A stretch of 64,000 nt of DNA from Epiperipatus broadwayi (Eukaryota; Onychophora; Udeonychophora; Euonychophora; Peripatidae): the NCBI GenBank assembly GCA_028023455.1, contig JAQFVV010006633.1, positions 62,001-126,000 of the forward strand, written 5' to 3'. Position numbers and translations under genes: made by a program. This document shows positions 1 through 13,939 of the stretch, one piece after another (the stretch's first letter is position 1; every line of letters begins with the position of its first letter). A model generated the notes under the pieces. It made no database searches. It worked only from the letters and a program-made list of their open reading frames with translations, and had not been told where the DNA came from.

Positions 1-826
1 TATTTTAGTGATAATGTCTTATTTTTCATCGATTTGTTATGTGTTGGAGTAATGTGTGATTTGATTTTCTTACAACTTAGTGTTTTAGAGATTTTTAAAT
101 TATCCCAGAAAAGCTATTTAATTATAGTAGAGGAAACTTATAAACAATTTAAAATAAAATGCTGTTGTATTTATTAATCTCTTATTCACAGTTACAGTTC
201 CTAATCTTATAGTTTTGAACTAGTTCTAGAGAGCATAATGGTCAGTTATATGAATGTAGATGTATATGTTAGTGTTTGGACATTCAGATGACTACTCTGG
301 ATGGTGCAAAAATATCACATTTAAAGTCCATTCACAGCATTTTATGTTTTTATTAGAAATTAAGTTGTAGTTGGCCTGTATACTAAGAGTAACATACAGA
401 CAGAGCATTAATGATCATCCACATGTATAACTGTCCTAGCATTATTTTTTTTATTATTGAGGGACTGTCATTTATGTACATCCAAATCATTATTATATAT
501 CTTGCCATAAGTTTTGCCTAGATAAGTAACCTATTTTGTAGTGCACCTCTTTAAATTCAATCATACAGTTAACTGATTATTGACTGATTATTTTTGATCA
601 ATGATTGCTCATTTGATTACTTTTGTTTAATGCTGGATAATCAGTGATATTATAGATGTTACTATTAATATAACTATCTATAGTTTTCCAGTTTCATTTT
701 ATGTTGATTCTCATGCTCCTTAAATATTCCTTTTATATTTATTCATTATTTATTTATTTATATTTGTGATAAATGGGGAGTGATGATGTCTTGCCATTTC
801 CCCATGTTCACCACTTAACTCTGTAC

Positions 827-1083
<257 letters not shown>

Positions 1084-1147
1084 AGAGAGGGGAGAACCTG
1101 AACTTAGGACTTTGTAATCTATATTTATCCTCCAATCTATCTCAAGT

Positions 1148-1911
1148 AAACATATATGGAAAAAAGATAAGTGATCCACAAGATATATATTTTGTGCAGA
1201 ACCAATACTCATCAGTTGGGTCAGATCATAATCTTCCACACAATATATACATTCAATCAGTGCTTCATTTATTTTAAGATAGGAATTACTTAAACTTTAA
1301 TGGACATGCTTCCATATTCTCATGCTTTCAACTATTCAACCATTAATGCCATTGAAAACAGTGGTGGAATGCTCAATGCAAACATTCAATTTGATACTGT
1401 AGTTATTACCTGTGTTGACATTATGTTAATCTACTTCGTCATTTTATCAATCTATTTCATATCCATATATTTTAATAAAAAGAAAGATGGGCAGTTATGT
1501 ATGTAAATACAAAGACTAAAACCTTGGATTTTTCAGCCCAAGCAATTACATATTTCCTTGGAAATATATTACAAATTCAGCCCATCTCTTTTTTATTAAT
1601 ATATATGGATACACAATGATCTGATAAAATTAAGAATTAAAGTGATATAATGTCTACATGGGTATGACTACAATATCAAATCCAATAAGAGCTTTGAATG
1701 TTTGATTATTGTTTTTTCAATGAAATGGTCGATTGGATAATTGGAAGCATGAGAAGATTAGAGCCTATCATTTAAAGTTTAAAGAATTGCTATCTTAATA
1801 TAAACCAAGCCTTGATTGTATATATATGGGGTGAGATTATGATGTGGCCCAACTGATGAATCCTAGTTCTGCATGAAATATACATATATAGAAAATTATC
1901 TTTTTCACATG
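1148..1911. repeat. Foldback element, family A, copy 1
   Basis: The left arm (about 1148-1344) is the imperfect reverse complement of the right arm (about 1719-1911). Matching landmarks are ACTTTAATGGACATGCTTCC-like sequence on the left and its complement GGAAGCATGAG and CATTTAAAGTTT on the right, and CAGTTGGG against CCCAACTG. The roughly 370-bp spacer contains no coding sequence I recognise. A related copy lies at 62183-62625. No target duplication was identified. It is probably a non-autonomous DNA transposon or foldback element, but there is no transposase evidence. Confidence 0.75.
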
Positions 1912-3084
1912 TAGTTCATGTGTATTGGTTGCTTGAGATAGAGTGGAGGATGATTGTAGACTAAAAATTCAAGTCTCTCTCTACTTATATATATAAGAAA
2001 AATGAATTTATGGTACATTCAATAGAAAGAAAGTCAGAATAATGGGATAGACAAGCACGCAAAATCCTAGATACCAATTCATTGGAGTGCTGTGTCATAC
2101 TGCCGCTATACGTTTATAGTAATTTATTTCAAGCTTTTTTCATTTAGTTGAAATTTATTTATCAATGGCAATGCAAGATTCATCAATTTGTTGTGATTGG
2201 AAGCCAATCGGTTAAGTAGGATAAAGTTATAAAATGTAAAGCTTAATAAAATGCGATAATCACCTTATGATATAGCTCTGTGAAGACATTATATATATAT
2301 ATATTTATATATATAATACTACAATATTCAAATTCGCCTCAAAATATTTGTAATTAAATCTTTGAAGTTGGAGAATATTTTTTTATATTCAAAACGCCAC
2401 TCAACTTTATCACCGCTAAACTATCTTTCAGGATTTATATATTGAGTGTAATACTAATCCAAACAAATGTATACCAACAAGATTTATATTGTAATTGTAT
2501 GTGTATTTTTCTTAATAAAAAAAAATACTAATTTAGATTAGAGACAAAACTACAAAATATATAAATTAATAATACTTTTTTGAAAATAATTACAAACAAA
2601 ATAAATTTTAAAAATGAAGAATTCTTATTAACTCACCATCTGTTAAGTGTACAATTTTTTTTTTTGCTAGCGGTATAGCTTGAATCGATGTTTCCATATA
2701 TTTTTGTTGTTGTTGTGTTTTAATCAATACATCTCTTCTCATCTTATTACTCTAATTAAAAAATATATTTATCTGGATTAGCTATGGCTGACTAATTGAA
2801 AGAAATTATGAGTTTTCTTATAAAATCTTAAATTATTATAAAAGATCTCCCACTCTAGTTAATATCCGAATTTTACACTGAGCAATCTTATGTACCAACT
2901 AGACATGTATTACGTTATAGAGAGGAATATATTTAATAGGTATAGATATATACAAAATTTTCTTAATAAAAGGTCAGATCACATTTCTTTTTAATATTGG
3001 TTTATAAAAAATGTTATTATATATAGTTGTTTTAACGAAGTATTAATTGGGAAAGGCTTAACATGATGTTATTATATTAAGCGA

Positions 3085-4662
3085 ATAAACATCACATGAT
3101 AACTGTTATTAAAACAGGCAAAACTCTCTATACATATTGCCACTCAATGCAAGCCAGACTAATCAGTGGATTGAATAAAATTGTCATCTAGTTCCTACTC
3201 ATCCAATATCCCCAGACTAATTTTTGGCTTGTGGCCTTTGTCAATGAGAAGCCTTGGATCTGAATGCACTGCACCTAGATCTTAAGATCTAATGCAACCC
3301 TCCAGCAGTTACCTGTTATCTCTACTTAACTACAAAACTATGAGTCTTGAAAATACTATAATATTTTCAATCCAAACTCATTAGCTTATATAGTCATGTA
3401 GGTCTGAACTCAGTTCAGTACTGAAACATTTTGGTGACTTTGTTTTCTTAATAACCATAACCATCACTATTCTATTAGGCAGAATTGGTTTTAAGCCAAT
3501 AAACATCACATGATCATGATTTCTTATGTTGGCTTATAATTGTTATTTAAAAAAAGCAAAACTTTCTATACATATTGCCACTCAATGCAAACTAGAGTAA
3601 TCAATAGATGCCAGAAGGCTTGTGTATAAAATCCCTATCTAGTGCTTACTCCTATAATATCCCCAGACTAGTTTCTGGATTGTGGCCTTCATCAGTGAGT
3701 AGCCTTGGATCTGAGAGCACTGCCCCTAGAACTTAATGATTTAATGCAACCCTCCAGCAGCCACATTTTTTCTCTCCTTAACTACAAAATTATGAGTCTT
3801 AAATTGAAAACACTAATATTTTAAATTCAAACTCATTAGCTTGTATAGTCATATAGGTCTAACTCAGTTCAGTACCCATGCCAAAGTCACCAAAATATGG
3901 TACTGAACTGATTTCAGACCTATATGACTATATAAGCTAATGAGCTTGAATTTAAAATATTATAGTGTTTTCAATTTAAGACTCCATAGTTTTGTAGTTA
4001 AGTAGAGATAAAAGATGACTGCTGGAGGGTTGCATTCTAAGATCTAGGTGCAGTGCTCTTAGATCCAAGGCTTTCCATTGACAAGGGTCACAAGCCAGAA
4101 ACCAGTCGGGGGATATTGCATGAGTAGGCACTAGATGGAGATTTAATGCAAGGTCTTTTGGCATCCATTGATTACTCTGGCTTGCAATGAGTGGCAATAC
4201 TTATAAAGAGTTTTGCCTGTTTTAATAACAGCTTTAAGCAAGCATAAGAAATCATGATCATATGATGTTTATTGGCTTAAAACCAATCCTGCCTAATAGG
4301 ATTGTGGTGGCTATGGTTATTAAGGAGCCAAAGTCACCAAAATGTATGAGTACTGAACTGAATTGAGACCTACATGACTATATAGGCTAATGAGTTTGGA
4401 TTGAAAATATTATAGTGTTTTTCAATTTTATAGTTAAGTAGAGATAAAAGGTGGCTACTGGAGGGTTGCAATCCTAAGATTTAGGTGCAGTGCTCTCAAA
4501 TCTGAGGCTCCTCACTGACAAAGGCCACAGTCCAGAAACTACTCTAGGGATATTGGATGAGTAGACACTAGATGGGGATTTTATACACAAGTCTTCTGGC
4601 ATCCATTGATACTCTGGCCTGCATAGTGGCAATATGTATAGAGAGTTTTGCCTGTTTTAATG
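3085..4662. repeat. Palindromic array of a ~440-bp repeat, family B, locus 1
   Basis: Two direct units begin at about 3118 and 3556 (GCAAAACTxTCTATACATATTGCC; period 438 bp). After a centre near 3890, two inverted units follow, ending with the complement GGCAATATGTATAGAGAGTTTTGCC near 4660. The order is therefore forward, forward, reverse, reverse. Shared internal landmarks are ATGCAACCCTCCAGCAG, TCTCTACTTAACTACAAAA and CAGTTCAGTAC. No intact coding frame runs through it; the 73-codon minus-strand frame at 3976-4197 is chance. Confidence 0.88.
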
Positions 4663-7594
4663 TTATTGTATGAACAATTATATTTTTTTTTTCTTTTTTG
4701 CAATTTACTGCAATAGTAATATGACAGATATGAGTTGAAAGATCCTGGATTTTAAAAAAAAAACACATAAACTTCTGATGAGGAACGTATAATTACTGGC
4801 AGAGTTAAAAACAAATTATTATAATTAAAATAATAGATTATTTCTTAGAATGCATAATATTAAAATAGCCTTAGCGTCTATGCAGGAAAAATTGAAAAAC
4901 TTACCTAAAGATAAGAATAATTTAAATAAGAATTAAGATAAGCACCTCATCAAAAAAATTATTCTGTCAGATCTAGATAAAAGTTGCATTCTAAGATCAA
5001 TAAATATTTATTAACCTCAGGTATGAATCTATTGATGTTGTTATCTGCATTAAGATATTTCAACAGTGATATATATCTATATGGATATATATCGATATGG
5101 ATAGATCACTAATAATAAAAGTTTTCAATGAAAATGTTTATAGCAAATTTCACAGCTGAAAACTGTTTAAGCCCTTAAAATTTTAATTGTGATTATTATC
5201 TTTAGAAATTAAAATGTTTTCATTAATATTTGTTAAAATTACTTTTAATCTTTTTAAAATAAACTTTATATCATCATTGATTGAAATGAACGACTTTTAT
5301 CGAAATAAATTACAATTATTTGTAGCACCACCAGCAGATTTACATGAAAATAAATTACATATAATATTAAAACATGTACAGCATGATAATTTTATAAAAT
5401 AAATTGTAAGTGAAAACTTCTCTAATTATCATAAACATAAAATTTAAAGTTCTGTAGAAATTAATGTTTAACTGCCTAATAGGCAAATTGATTTCCACTT
5501 TGGATACATTTAAAGAACTTGGAATATAGACTTTAAATGTTATTTACAAAGGGTAATTGAAAACATCTTTGCTAACAAACAAAAATGACTACTTAATGAC
5601 TCTGCCTTGTAATATGAAATTGAACACTATTTACATATGCAGCAAATAAAATTTTATTCTTGCAGATAATATCATCAATATTGTTTTTTCATATAAATTC
5701 TTGGAATGAAGGCAAAGTAATAATCATTCATGTTTTCTAGACTATTAAATATAAATTGCCATCAACTTGAAATATTATTATTAAAATTTTTTGCCCATAA
5801 TATATTTAATCATAACTCTGAAAATTTATTAAAAGCACTCAAAAATGGTAATAATATTTGCACTAAATATAAAATGTGCAAATCATTACTATTCAAATTA
5901 TTCTTTAATATAAACATTTTTAAAAATAAATTATATTTAAAATAGTAACTCGTAAAACATTGTTACAAAAATAAAGTTTGGATAGATTTGTATTTATAAA
6001 AATATTCAAGGTTTAAATTCTTTTTAAAATGTCTTATTCTTAACAGTTTTATATATTCATAGTATTATTTCCGTGAGCTTCCGTAAGTTCTCGGAAGTAA
6101 TGCTACATATATATGTATATAAATCATAAATAATCGAGTATTAACTTTTTCACCTTTAATTATACTGTAAAATTATTCCTGGAATAATTTTTAATCTGCG
6201 CAGATATTTTAGCATTTATATCATTAATGATGTAAAGAAATTTTATTTTACAACTGAGAATGTTAGAAAAGTATTTTGCTGGCTTGCCAGCGATAGCAAA
6301 CTAAGATAAAATTGTCTCAATATTAACTGTTTGTTTCATTACCTTATTGTCTAGTTGCATTAACTTACATTTGCAGAAAACTTACCAAAATAATTTAATT
6401 GGCTATTTAACAATGAGTTTTATAAATGATAACTTTTATCATAATTTGAATAATCTAATTATCTAAACAAAACTTGGTTATTATATGTCATCACAAACTA
6501 ATATGGCTATTCCAACTCCAGAAAAAGGGCAATTAATAATAATGATTACTTATAGACAAATATTACTTTCCAACATTTAAGTTATGATGAAAATTTTATA
6601 CTCTACCCTGACAATACTTTATATCAAAGTATTCACACCCAAATAGTCAATATGCAGAAAATTCTTATGAGAAAAAGATGTAAATATAATCTAACTAAGA
6701 TGACTTAAAAGTCAACTCTCACAAAAATGGTCTAGTGTTTCACACACGTTTCCTTTTCACAATTCAAAAAACTATTAATGTAATATCAACATGTTCAAAA
6801 AAATTCTCTCATTTAGAAACAACCTGTAAAATTAGTCACACATACAAACCATCACCTAATCAAAACTACTTGAAGACACTACTCACTCTACTATTGGACA
6901 TAAAAAAATTAGATTTCAAACCCAACAAATTAAATTCAAGTACTGAGAAGTCCAATCTCTTTTACACCCTCTCCATGAAAATGGTAAAACTGTACTCAAT
7001 ACTACTAACAAACAACTTTGCTGTAAATTCAAATTTTGATCACTTGAACAAAAATATTTTGATTTGTATTTAAAATTAATCTAACACTTTCTAAGATTTA
7101 AAAGAGAAAGGCCTTGATAAAATTCCTTCAATAATACCTACACTCTGCAAAAATAAAAATAAAAGCAAATATAAATAGCTTATTTGATACATTTAAAAAG
7201 AGAGCTTTCTCTGACATCTGGATCAATGTATTCATTGTAACAACAATCCAAAAAACATGTGAATACTTTCAAAAGCAAACTGAATAGTATATGTCAAAAG
7301 GATAAACAAAAATAATAGATCAAAAAACTGCCATTGCCACTTAGTCTCACTTGCATTAATGCTCAAGCCTATAAAAACATTCTAGATTATCATATCTGAA
7401 GTGAAAAGCAGATCACTTGCTACCATTGCAATATCTCAAATAAGTCATATTATCAGATTGTGAACTTTCTCTTACTTTCAAAACTTTATGACGCACATAT
7501 CAATCTTTATATTTTTTTTTTTTCTTAACAATCACTCAATAGCATTTGGACAAAGAAATCAAGTAATCTATTTTACTTTGTTGGATAAAGTCTT

Positions 7595-7644
7595 TTGAAA
7601 GATAATAATGGTGGTGGTGGTGATGATGATGATGATGGTGATGA

Positions 7645-7692
<48 letters not shown>
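7595..7692. repeat. Trinucleotide tracts (GGT/GAT then ATT) before the TTC array
   Basis: Runs of TGG, TGA, then about 14 ATT units lead into short TTC runs at 7692-7719. They appear to be one evolving trinucleotide region with the large TTC array. Confidence 0.9.
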
Positions 7693-7717
7693 TTCTTCTT
7701 CTTTTTCTTCTTCTTCT

Positions 7718-7749
7718 TCAAATAAGTTTTGCAAACTATTCTATGAAAT
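7718..7749 (+). repeat. 32-bp direct repeat, left copy, flanking the TTC array
   Basis: The sequence starts TCAAATAAGTTTTGCAAACT and ends CTATGAAAT. It is identical to the copy at 8333-8364 on the far side of the TTC array. Confidence 0.95.
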
Positions 7750-7755
7750 TATTAT

Positions 7756-7852
7756 TCTTCTTCTTCTTCTTCTTCTTCTTCTTCTTCTTCTTCTTCTTCT
7801 TCTTCTTCTTCTTCTTCTTCTTCTTCTTCTTCTTCTTCTTCTAAGTTTTTCA

Positions 7853-7883
<31 letters not shown>

Positions 7884-8319
7884 CTTCTTCTTCTTCTTCT
7901 TCTTCTTCTTCTTCTTCTTCTTCTTCTTCTTCTTCTTCTTCTTCTTCTTCTTCTTCTTCTTCTTCTTCTTCTTCTTCTTCTTCTTCTTCTTCTTCTTCTT
8001 CTTCTTCTTCTTCTTCTTCTTCTTCTTCTTCTTCTTCTTCTTCTTCTTCTTCTTCTTCTTCTTCTTCTTCTTCTTCTTCTTCTTCTTCTTCTTCTTCTTC
8101 TTCTTCTTCTTCTTCTTCTTCTTCTTCTTCTTCTTCTTCTTCTTCTTCTTCTTCTTCTTCTTCTTCTTCTTCTTCTTCTTCTTCTTCTTCTTCTTCTTCT
8201 TCTTCTTCTTCTTCTTCTTCTTCTTCTTCTTCTTCTTCTTCTTCTTCTTCTTCTTCTTCTTCTTCTTCTTCTTCTTCTTCTTCTTCTTCTTCTTCTTCTT
8301 CTTCTTCTTCTTCTTCTTC
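7756..8319. repeat. Long (TTC)n array, about 0.56 kb
   Basis: The array has two pure tracts, 7756-7842 and about 7854-8319 (roughly 155 uninterrupted TTC units), separated by a 12-base interruption (AAGTTTTTCAAC). It ends in ATC units. The sense strand of the cyclase gene is the pyrimidine strand, so the transcript carries UUC. Long GAA/TTC runs are known to form triplex DNA and, in the opposite orientation, to repress intron-bearing genes such as human FXN. Poly-Ser, poly-Lys, poly-Glu and poly-Leu frames here are artefacts. Confidence 0.97.
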
Positions 8320-8332
8320 ATCATCATCATCA

Positions 8333-8364
8333 TCAAATAAGTTTTGCAAACTATTCTATGAAAT
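8333..8364 (+). repeat. 32-bp direct repeat, right copy, flanking the TTC array
   Basis: This copy is identical to 7718-7749. It lies directly after the terminal ATC units of the array, as the left copy lies after short TTC units. Confidence 0.95.
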
Positions 8365-9370
8365 ACAAATATGTCTATTATTCTGTTAATTTTAAATATT
8401 ATGATGCTAGATGAAAAATAGGCTAGTCTATTATTCTGTTTATTTAACATTTTGCAGGTTACCTTTTAACTTCATCTGAAGAAAAGTTTATTTTTTTCAG
8501 TAATTCAATCCTATATATAATTGCAGCTGTCTAATATATTTTATCTTCAGCCATATCTTCCCAAAGAAAACAATTAACATTACAAATCTTTAAAACACAT
8601 ATCTTACAGATAATCTTTATAACATAACGGTATCTGCCTTTCCCATGCAAAACATTATTTTATGATGTTTTATATTATTTATTCATTTTATGTGTCAAAT
8701 CCAATGAAATTGTAATTTTATAATAATGAACTCTAATATATTACAACCAGCAAATGGAAGAACATATTGATTGGTCATTTTGCCAGTGTATTTTTTAAAG
8801 TTGCAGAACATCATTAAATGAAATTTTTCTAATACTATATTACTTCCAATAGAGTATCCAAGTCTCATTTCCATGATAAAAATTCATTCATACAATAACT
8901 CTATATTTCATTATGATAAAATATTGCATCTTTTAACTTGTTAAAGCAGTAGCAGCAACATGGTGGAACTTGTGCTGCACTTCACCATTTAAGTCGACTT
9001 TCTATTAGGAGATATTTAAATTTATTTACATTCTCAAGTTAATCATCCAAACTAAAAGGTGCTGAAGAGTTTTTTCCACCATGAGATAATAAAAGACTTG
9101 AGTTGTTTTCCCTTTTGTAGTAATAATTACTGAACCAAAATCTTTATATATTACATTCAAAATATTAAGTTTCATTAAAATTATCTTTTGAATTGGCAAG
9201 GATAGCACAACCATCATCATGCTCTAAATCCAGAATGTAAGAAGTTTAAGTTTTTTGGTTTAGTTTTTAACAGATTAAAATTTTAAAAAATTCTATCATC
9301 AAACCTGAATCACATCTTAATTTTTAATTTCCAAAAACCACTAGATATAAAAATTAAAAACAAAGTTGAA

Positions 9371-9491
<121 letters not shown>

Positions 9492-11137
9492 TTGTTTAAG
9501 ACCAGTTTTGATTTAAAATGACCCAAATTTTCCATTTGTTTTAATATTCTTTTGATCATTTCATCATGTAGAAGAAGCTCTATAATATAAATAAACTTTG
9601 GTGAATAATACACAACAATGCCATAGACTAGCTGATTAATTAACCAAATCAATAAAAAACATAAATTTTTCCTTATTCTAAACACTTTTTTGCATTTTTC
9701 TGGCAACAAAAACAATCTCTGATTCTAACTGAAATCAACCTATTCAATGAAATCCTTGAAAGTACCTTTATTGTAGTGTATAATAATAATATTCTAGTGA
9801 TTATTACTGCATTCATATTCATTGTTTTTATTTTTAAAAATTGAAAAAAATAGAACCATCCAAAGATTAGATAGTATAACTTAAAAATTCATATATTCCT
9901 AAAAATATTTCAATCATATTTTAAAACTTCTTCAAATATTGCATGAGGATTCGCTATCTTTTCATTTTTAAGATTACAAAGAGCTGCTGTGATTGTACTA
10001 AGCTGGATATATTTATCCAAATGTAAATGAGTAAGTAAAATAGACCTATCATTAAAAGACATCATCTCCATTTAAAAACTGTTAAAATAATATTCATTCC
10101 ATCTCTTTGAAATATTGTTGATGTGTAAAAGTTAGCTACTGTTAAGGGATTTAATAAGATTAGATGCCATTTTTATGATACATATGTTGTTTTTGATACA
10201 TAAAAAAAATCTAATGTGGTTATGGTCTGCAAATATTTTTTTTCTCTGCAGTTTTAATCCAACAGTAACTTTTAAGTCTTTTTGCCTGTTATTGACTTTC
10301 ACATTAAATTTATTTTTCTCTAAACAGAGATGGTTTGCTCATTTATCCTTAGTAGTCACTAAAAATAATGTCATTGTCAAAAAAACAACCACAAATAATA
10401 TCTTTGTTAAAAAATCAATTACATTCTTCTTTTTAATGAAACCAAAACTAGATTTGTGTATTTGTAGCTAACTTTTACAGCCTACTTTTATAACATCACA
10501 TTTGCAAAATTCTAAATAAGGCATTTTAGTGTTTAATAGTTGTTGAAATTTAACATTAAAAGTACATAGTCTAAAAAATAAACAATCATTTTAATTGTGA
10601 AGATGATTAAAATATATTCACTAAAAATAGCAATGTATGTAGTATTCAATCTTATTTTTCTGATTGAAAACCAAAATATTTTGCTCAATTTATTATCATA
10701 TATAAAGGAGTTTGTTGCCTTATTATTAATAATATTCCATAGAAAATGACAAACTATAAAAAATTATGAATTTTTATGAATGTGACATTCTAACACTAAT
10801 GACTGGGCCACAGCAGTTTCATTCACTTGACCACATTAAGATTTTTTTATATATTTTCATCTAGAAATCAAATCAGAAATTTTTATCTCTTGAATTTGCC
10901 ATTTTAGAACTATGCTAATCCAAATAAGACATTTAAAAAGTATCTTAAGGTTAATTGCTCAAAACTCTCCCTGACATGAGTTGATAAAATTAACGTGATC
11001 ATTCAATGCAAGTGACCTACCTATATGAGCTTTCTATTCACTGTAGTTGAGATTTCATATTTAAATCTTTATCTCTGTTCCTCTACTACTGTGATCATCA
11101 TACTAACAAATGAAGTGTTAAAATAATTACTTTAGAG

Positions 11138-11642
11138 ATCACACGATCACCATCTCTTATGGTAACACATAACTGTTATTAAACAGGAAAAGCTCTCCAT
11201 ATAGTAGTGCCACCCTGTGCCAACCAGAGTAATCAATGAATGCCAGAAGGTTTGTGCATAAAATCCCATATAGTGCCTACTCATCCAATATTCCTAGACT
11301 AGTTTCTGTCTTGTGGACTTTGTCAGTGAGAAGCCTTGGATTGAGAGCACTGCACTTAGATCTTAGGATCTAATGCAACCCTCCAGCAGCCACCTTTTAT
11401 CTCTACTTAACTACAATACTATGAGAATGATATTGAAAACAATAATATTTTTAATCTAAGATTAATCGCTTATATAGTCATATGGGTCTGAACTCAGTTC
11501 AGCACCCATACATTTTGGTGCCTTTGGCTCTTTAACTACCATAGCCACCACTATCCTATTAGGCAAGATTGGTGTTAAACCACTAAACATCATATGATCA
11601 CCATCTCTTATGCTAGCACATAACTGTTATTAAACAGGCAAA
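11138..11642. repeat. Family B repeat, locus 2 (direct unit, not palindromic)
   Basis: One full unit of the ~450-bp repeat runs from AAACAGGAAAAGCTCTCC (11181) to the start of the next unit at AAACAGGCAAA (11632), a period of 451 bp. It carries the same landmarks as the 3.1-kb locus, including GCCAACCAGAGTAATCAATG and CAACCCTCCAGCAGCCACC. No inverted partner follows; the second unit breaks off after a few bases. Confidence 0.88.
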
Positions 11643-13111
11643 TAGAAATTTATCACTCTTATATAATAAGATATATAAGAGAAGAAAAATGTATTATGAT
11701 GAACAAAAGTTTTAGTAATTGTTACTAACTATTTTTTATTTGCTCATTATTTAATTATTTCATTAAATTAGTTTGTTGTAGATTGTTAAAAAAGTATCAA
11801 AATAAAAATTATTAAAAATTTTATAATTATTTTTATTATTGGTACAAAGATGAAATAATTTGCATAAGCATGTTGAAGGTATTTTTACTTGAGCAATCAA
11901 TTATCTCTCTATTGTTCAGTCTTGTAAAATATTAGTGCATAATTTTTTTCTAGTTTAAAATATACGGCAGATTCAGAGCAGTGGTGGATTCTGAAGCATA
12001 AGCTTAAAGTCCATGGATATGGCATAGGTATTATCATTTCAGTGGTTAAACTTTTTATGAATTCCAAAGCAATAATTCATTATATTATTTATTTACATAC
12101 TCATTATATTATTTATTTACATACTTAATACAATTAAGCAATAAATAATATTTTTATTTATTTGTTATTACCATGGTAAAAATAACGTTTATATACACAC
12201 AAAAAAAGTTTACAAAATCTGATATTAAAACTCAATAATTGTCCCCCCCCCCCCGGTTAAGTTACAGAGTAAAAATAAAATAATCTTCAAATAAGTTACT
12301 CTAGGGAAAATATTTTTCAAGTCTTTTATGCAGAAACAGTGAAATAGAATGAACTAGTTTTTTCAATTTGTAGGATGCAAGGCTTTAAGTAATTTTATAA
12401 TATTGGTTTGTCTTCTAACTACAAAACTAGATATCTATTTATTGTCAGTACTGGTTAATTAACTATATTGTTTATGGATTACAGCTTTATAATGTCTTTA
12501 TGTCATCTTTATGTTTAATCATTTGAATTGCATATCAATTTTACTTAAAAAATATTGTGAAAATTAGAAAAAAAGTTATAGCGTAGTAAATGCAGTATCT
12601 TTAGACTTTGTGAGATGTAAAATAAAAGATAAAGAAATAATTAATCTCAACAGTAGCATATACTTTAACTATAAAGGTCCACATATTAGAAATAAAAGTG
12701 TAGAGACATTCATTTTAAAATAAACATTAAGAACAACAATGTGAAGTATTGTGCTATATCAGACAAGTGTAGAGATTGTATTTCAATTTATTAGACATTA
12801 GCAAAGGAAGAAGCTTCAAAAGCAATAATTCTGTTATTAAAAAAATGAGTTTTTATGATGATATACAAAATGCTTTTGAATAAAAACAAGATAAATTGTC
12901 TTGAAAATGTTTAGTACAAAAATATATGAAAAGATAAAATTGCAATGAATAAATATGAATATAAAAATAAAATAAGAAAAAGACCACATTTGTAGTCATT
13001 GCAGATGAAAAAAAATTTATAAAGTTGGCAAAACTCCAGAAACTCAGAAGTATCCAAATAAAAGCACAGAAAATTGAGATTAATGGTTTTTAAGAGAAAA
13101 TAAAAATTTAT

Positions 13112-13399
13112 AATAATAAATTAGTAAATAAATCATTTTTTATAGCGCGATGTTTGTAAACTATAATATTTAACACAGCATTACACTGTTGCACATGTGC
13201 TTTGAAGATTTTAACTATAAATGAATGAATACTAACACTCAACCACATGATAAATTCTTTGGAAAAGAATGGCCATTCTATCTTTTCCAAAGACTTTATC
13301 ATGTGGTTGAGTGTTAGTATTCATTCATTTATAGTTAAAATCTTCAAAGCGCATGTGCAACAGCGTAATGCTGTGTTAAATATTACAATAATAAATTAG
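13112..13399. mobile_element. Foldback element with 104-bp arms inside a 13-bp direct repeat
   Basis: The arms at about 13165-13270 and 13279-13384 are near-perfect reverse complements (for example ACACTCAACCACATGA against TCATGTGGTTGAGTGT), with a loop of about 10 bases around 13274. The whole sits between two copies of AATAATAAATTAG at 13112-13124 and 13387-13399. If that is a target duplication, the insert is 13125-13386 and includes 40 bp of non-palindromic sequence on the left. The 64-codon minus-strand frame across it is not a gene. Class is unknown. Confidence 0.75.
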
Positions 13400-13885
13400 G
13401 AAAAGTCAATATAGATGGACAATAGTATATAATATTAACCATGGCATTAATTTTGAATATAATGCCTTTTATAATACAACTTGAAATGAAATATGATTGA
13501 GTGATTGAAAAGTAAAATATTAACTTAATACTGTTTACTTGTGCTTATTTATAGAGATGTGTATATTGGAACTAACAAGAAAAAGATTAAAAATAAAATT
13601 TCATGGATAAGACAATAAACAAATATCATTTGTCATCATTAAAAAAAAGTAAAAGATTGAAATTAAGCTAATGTGTAGCATGTCATGAAAGAAATGATAA
13701 TCTAAATTTTAATTGGATTTCACAGATTATGAAATATTATAAACACATCACATGTTGAAGATGGATATATGGTAGAAATAGAAAGTTTGCTGGAATAATT
13801 AGATAAGAAGCTGTGGACTAAGGAGAATCCAAACTAAATGTAGAGATCATTATTTTTCAGTAGTTAAATAATTGTGTGTAAAATA

Positions 13886-13888
<3 letters not shown>

Positions 13889-13933
<45 letters not shown>
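13889..13933. repeat. (TA)n array
   Basis: This is a pure TA run of about 22 units. Confidence 0.95.

Positions 13934-13939
<6 letters not shown>

Noticed and set aside
6735-7073. 112-codon + strand frame
   Set aside because: The composition is that of AT-rich intron read by chance; no similarity or splice-linked partner is evident.
7595-8450. Poly-Ser, poly-Leu, poly-Glu and poly-Lys frames up to 264 codons
   Set aside because: They are produced by the trinucleotide array in different frames; no flanking coding sequence or splice context supports them.
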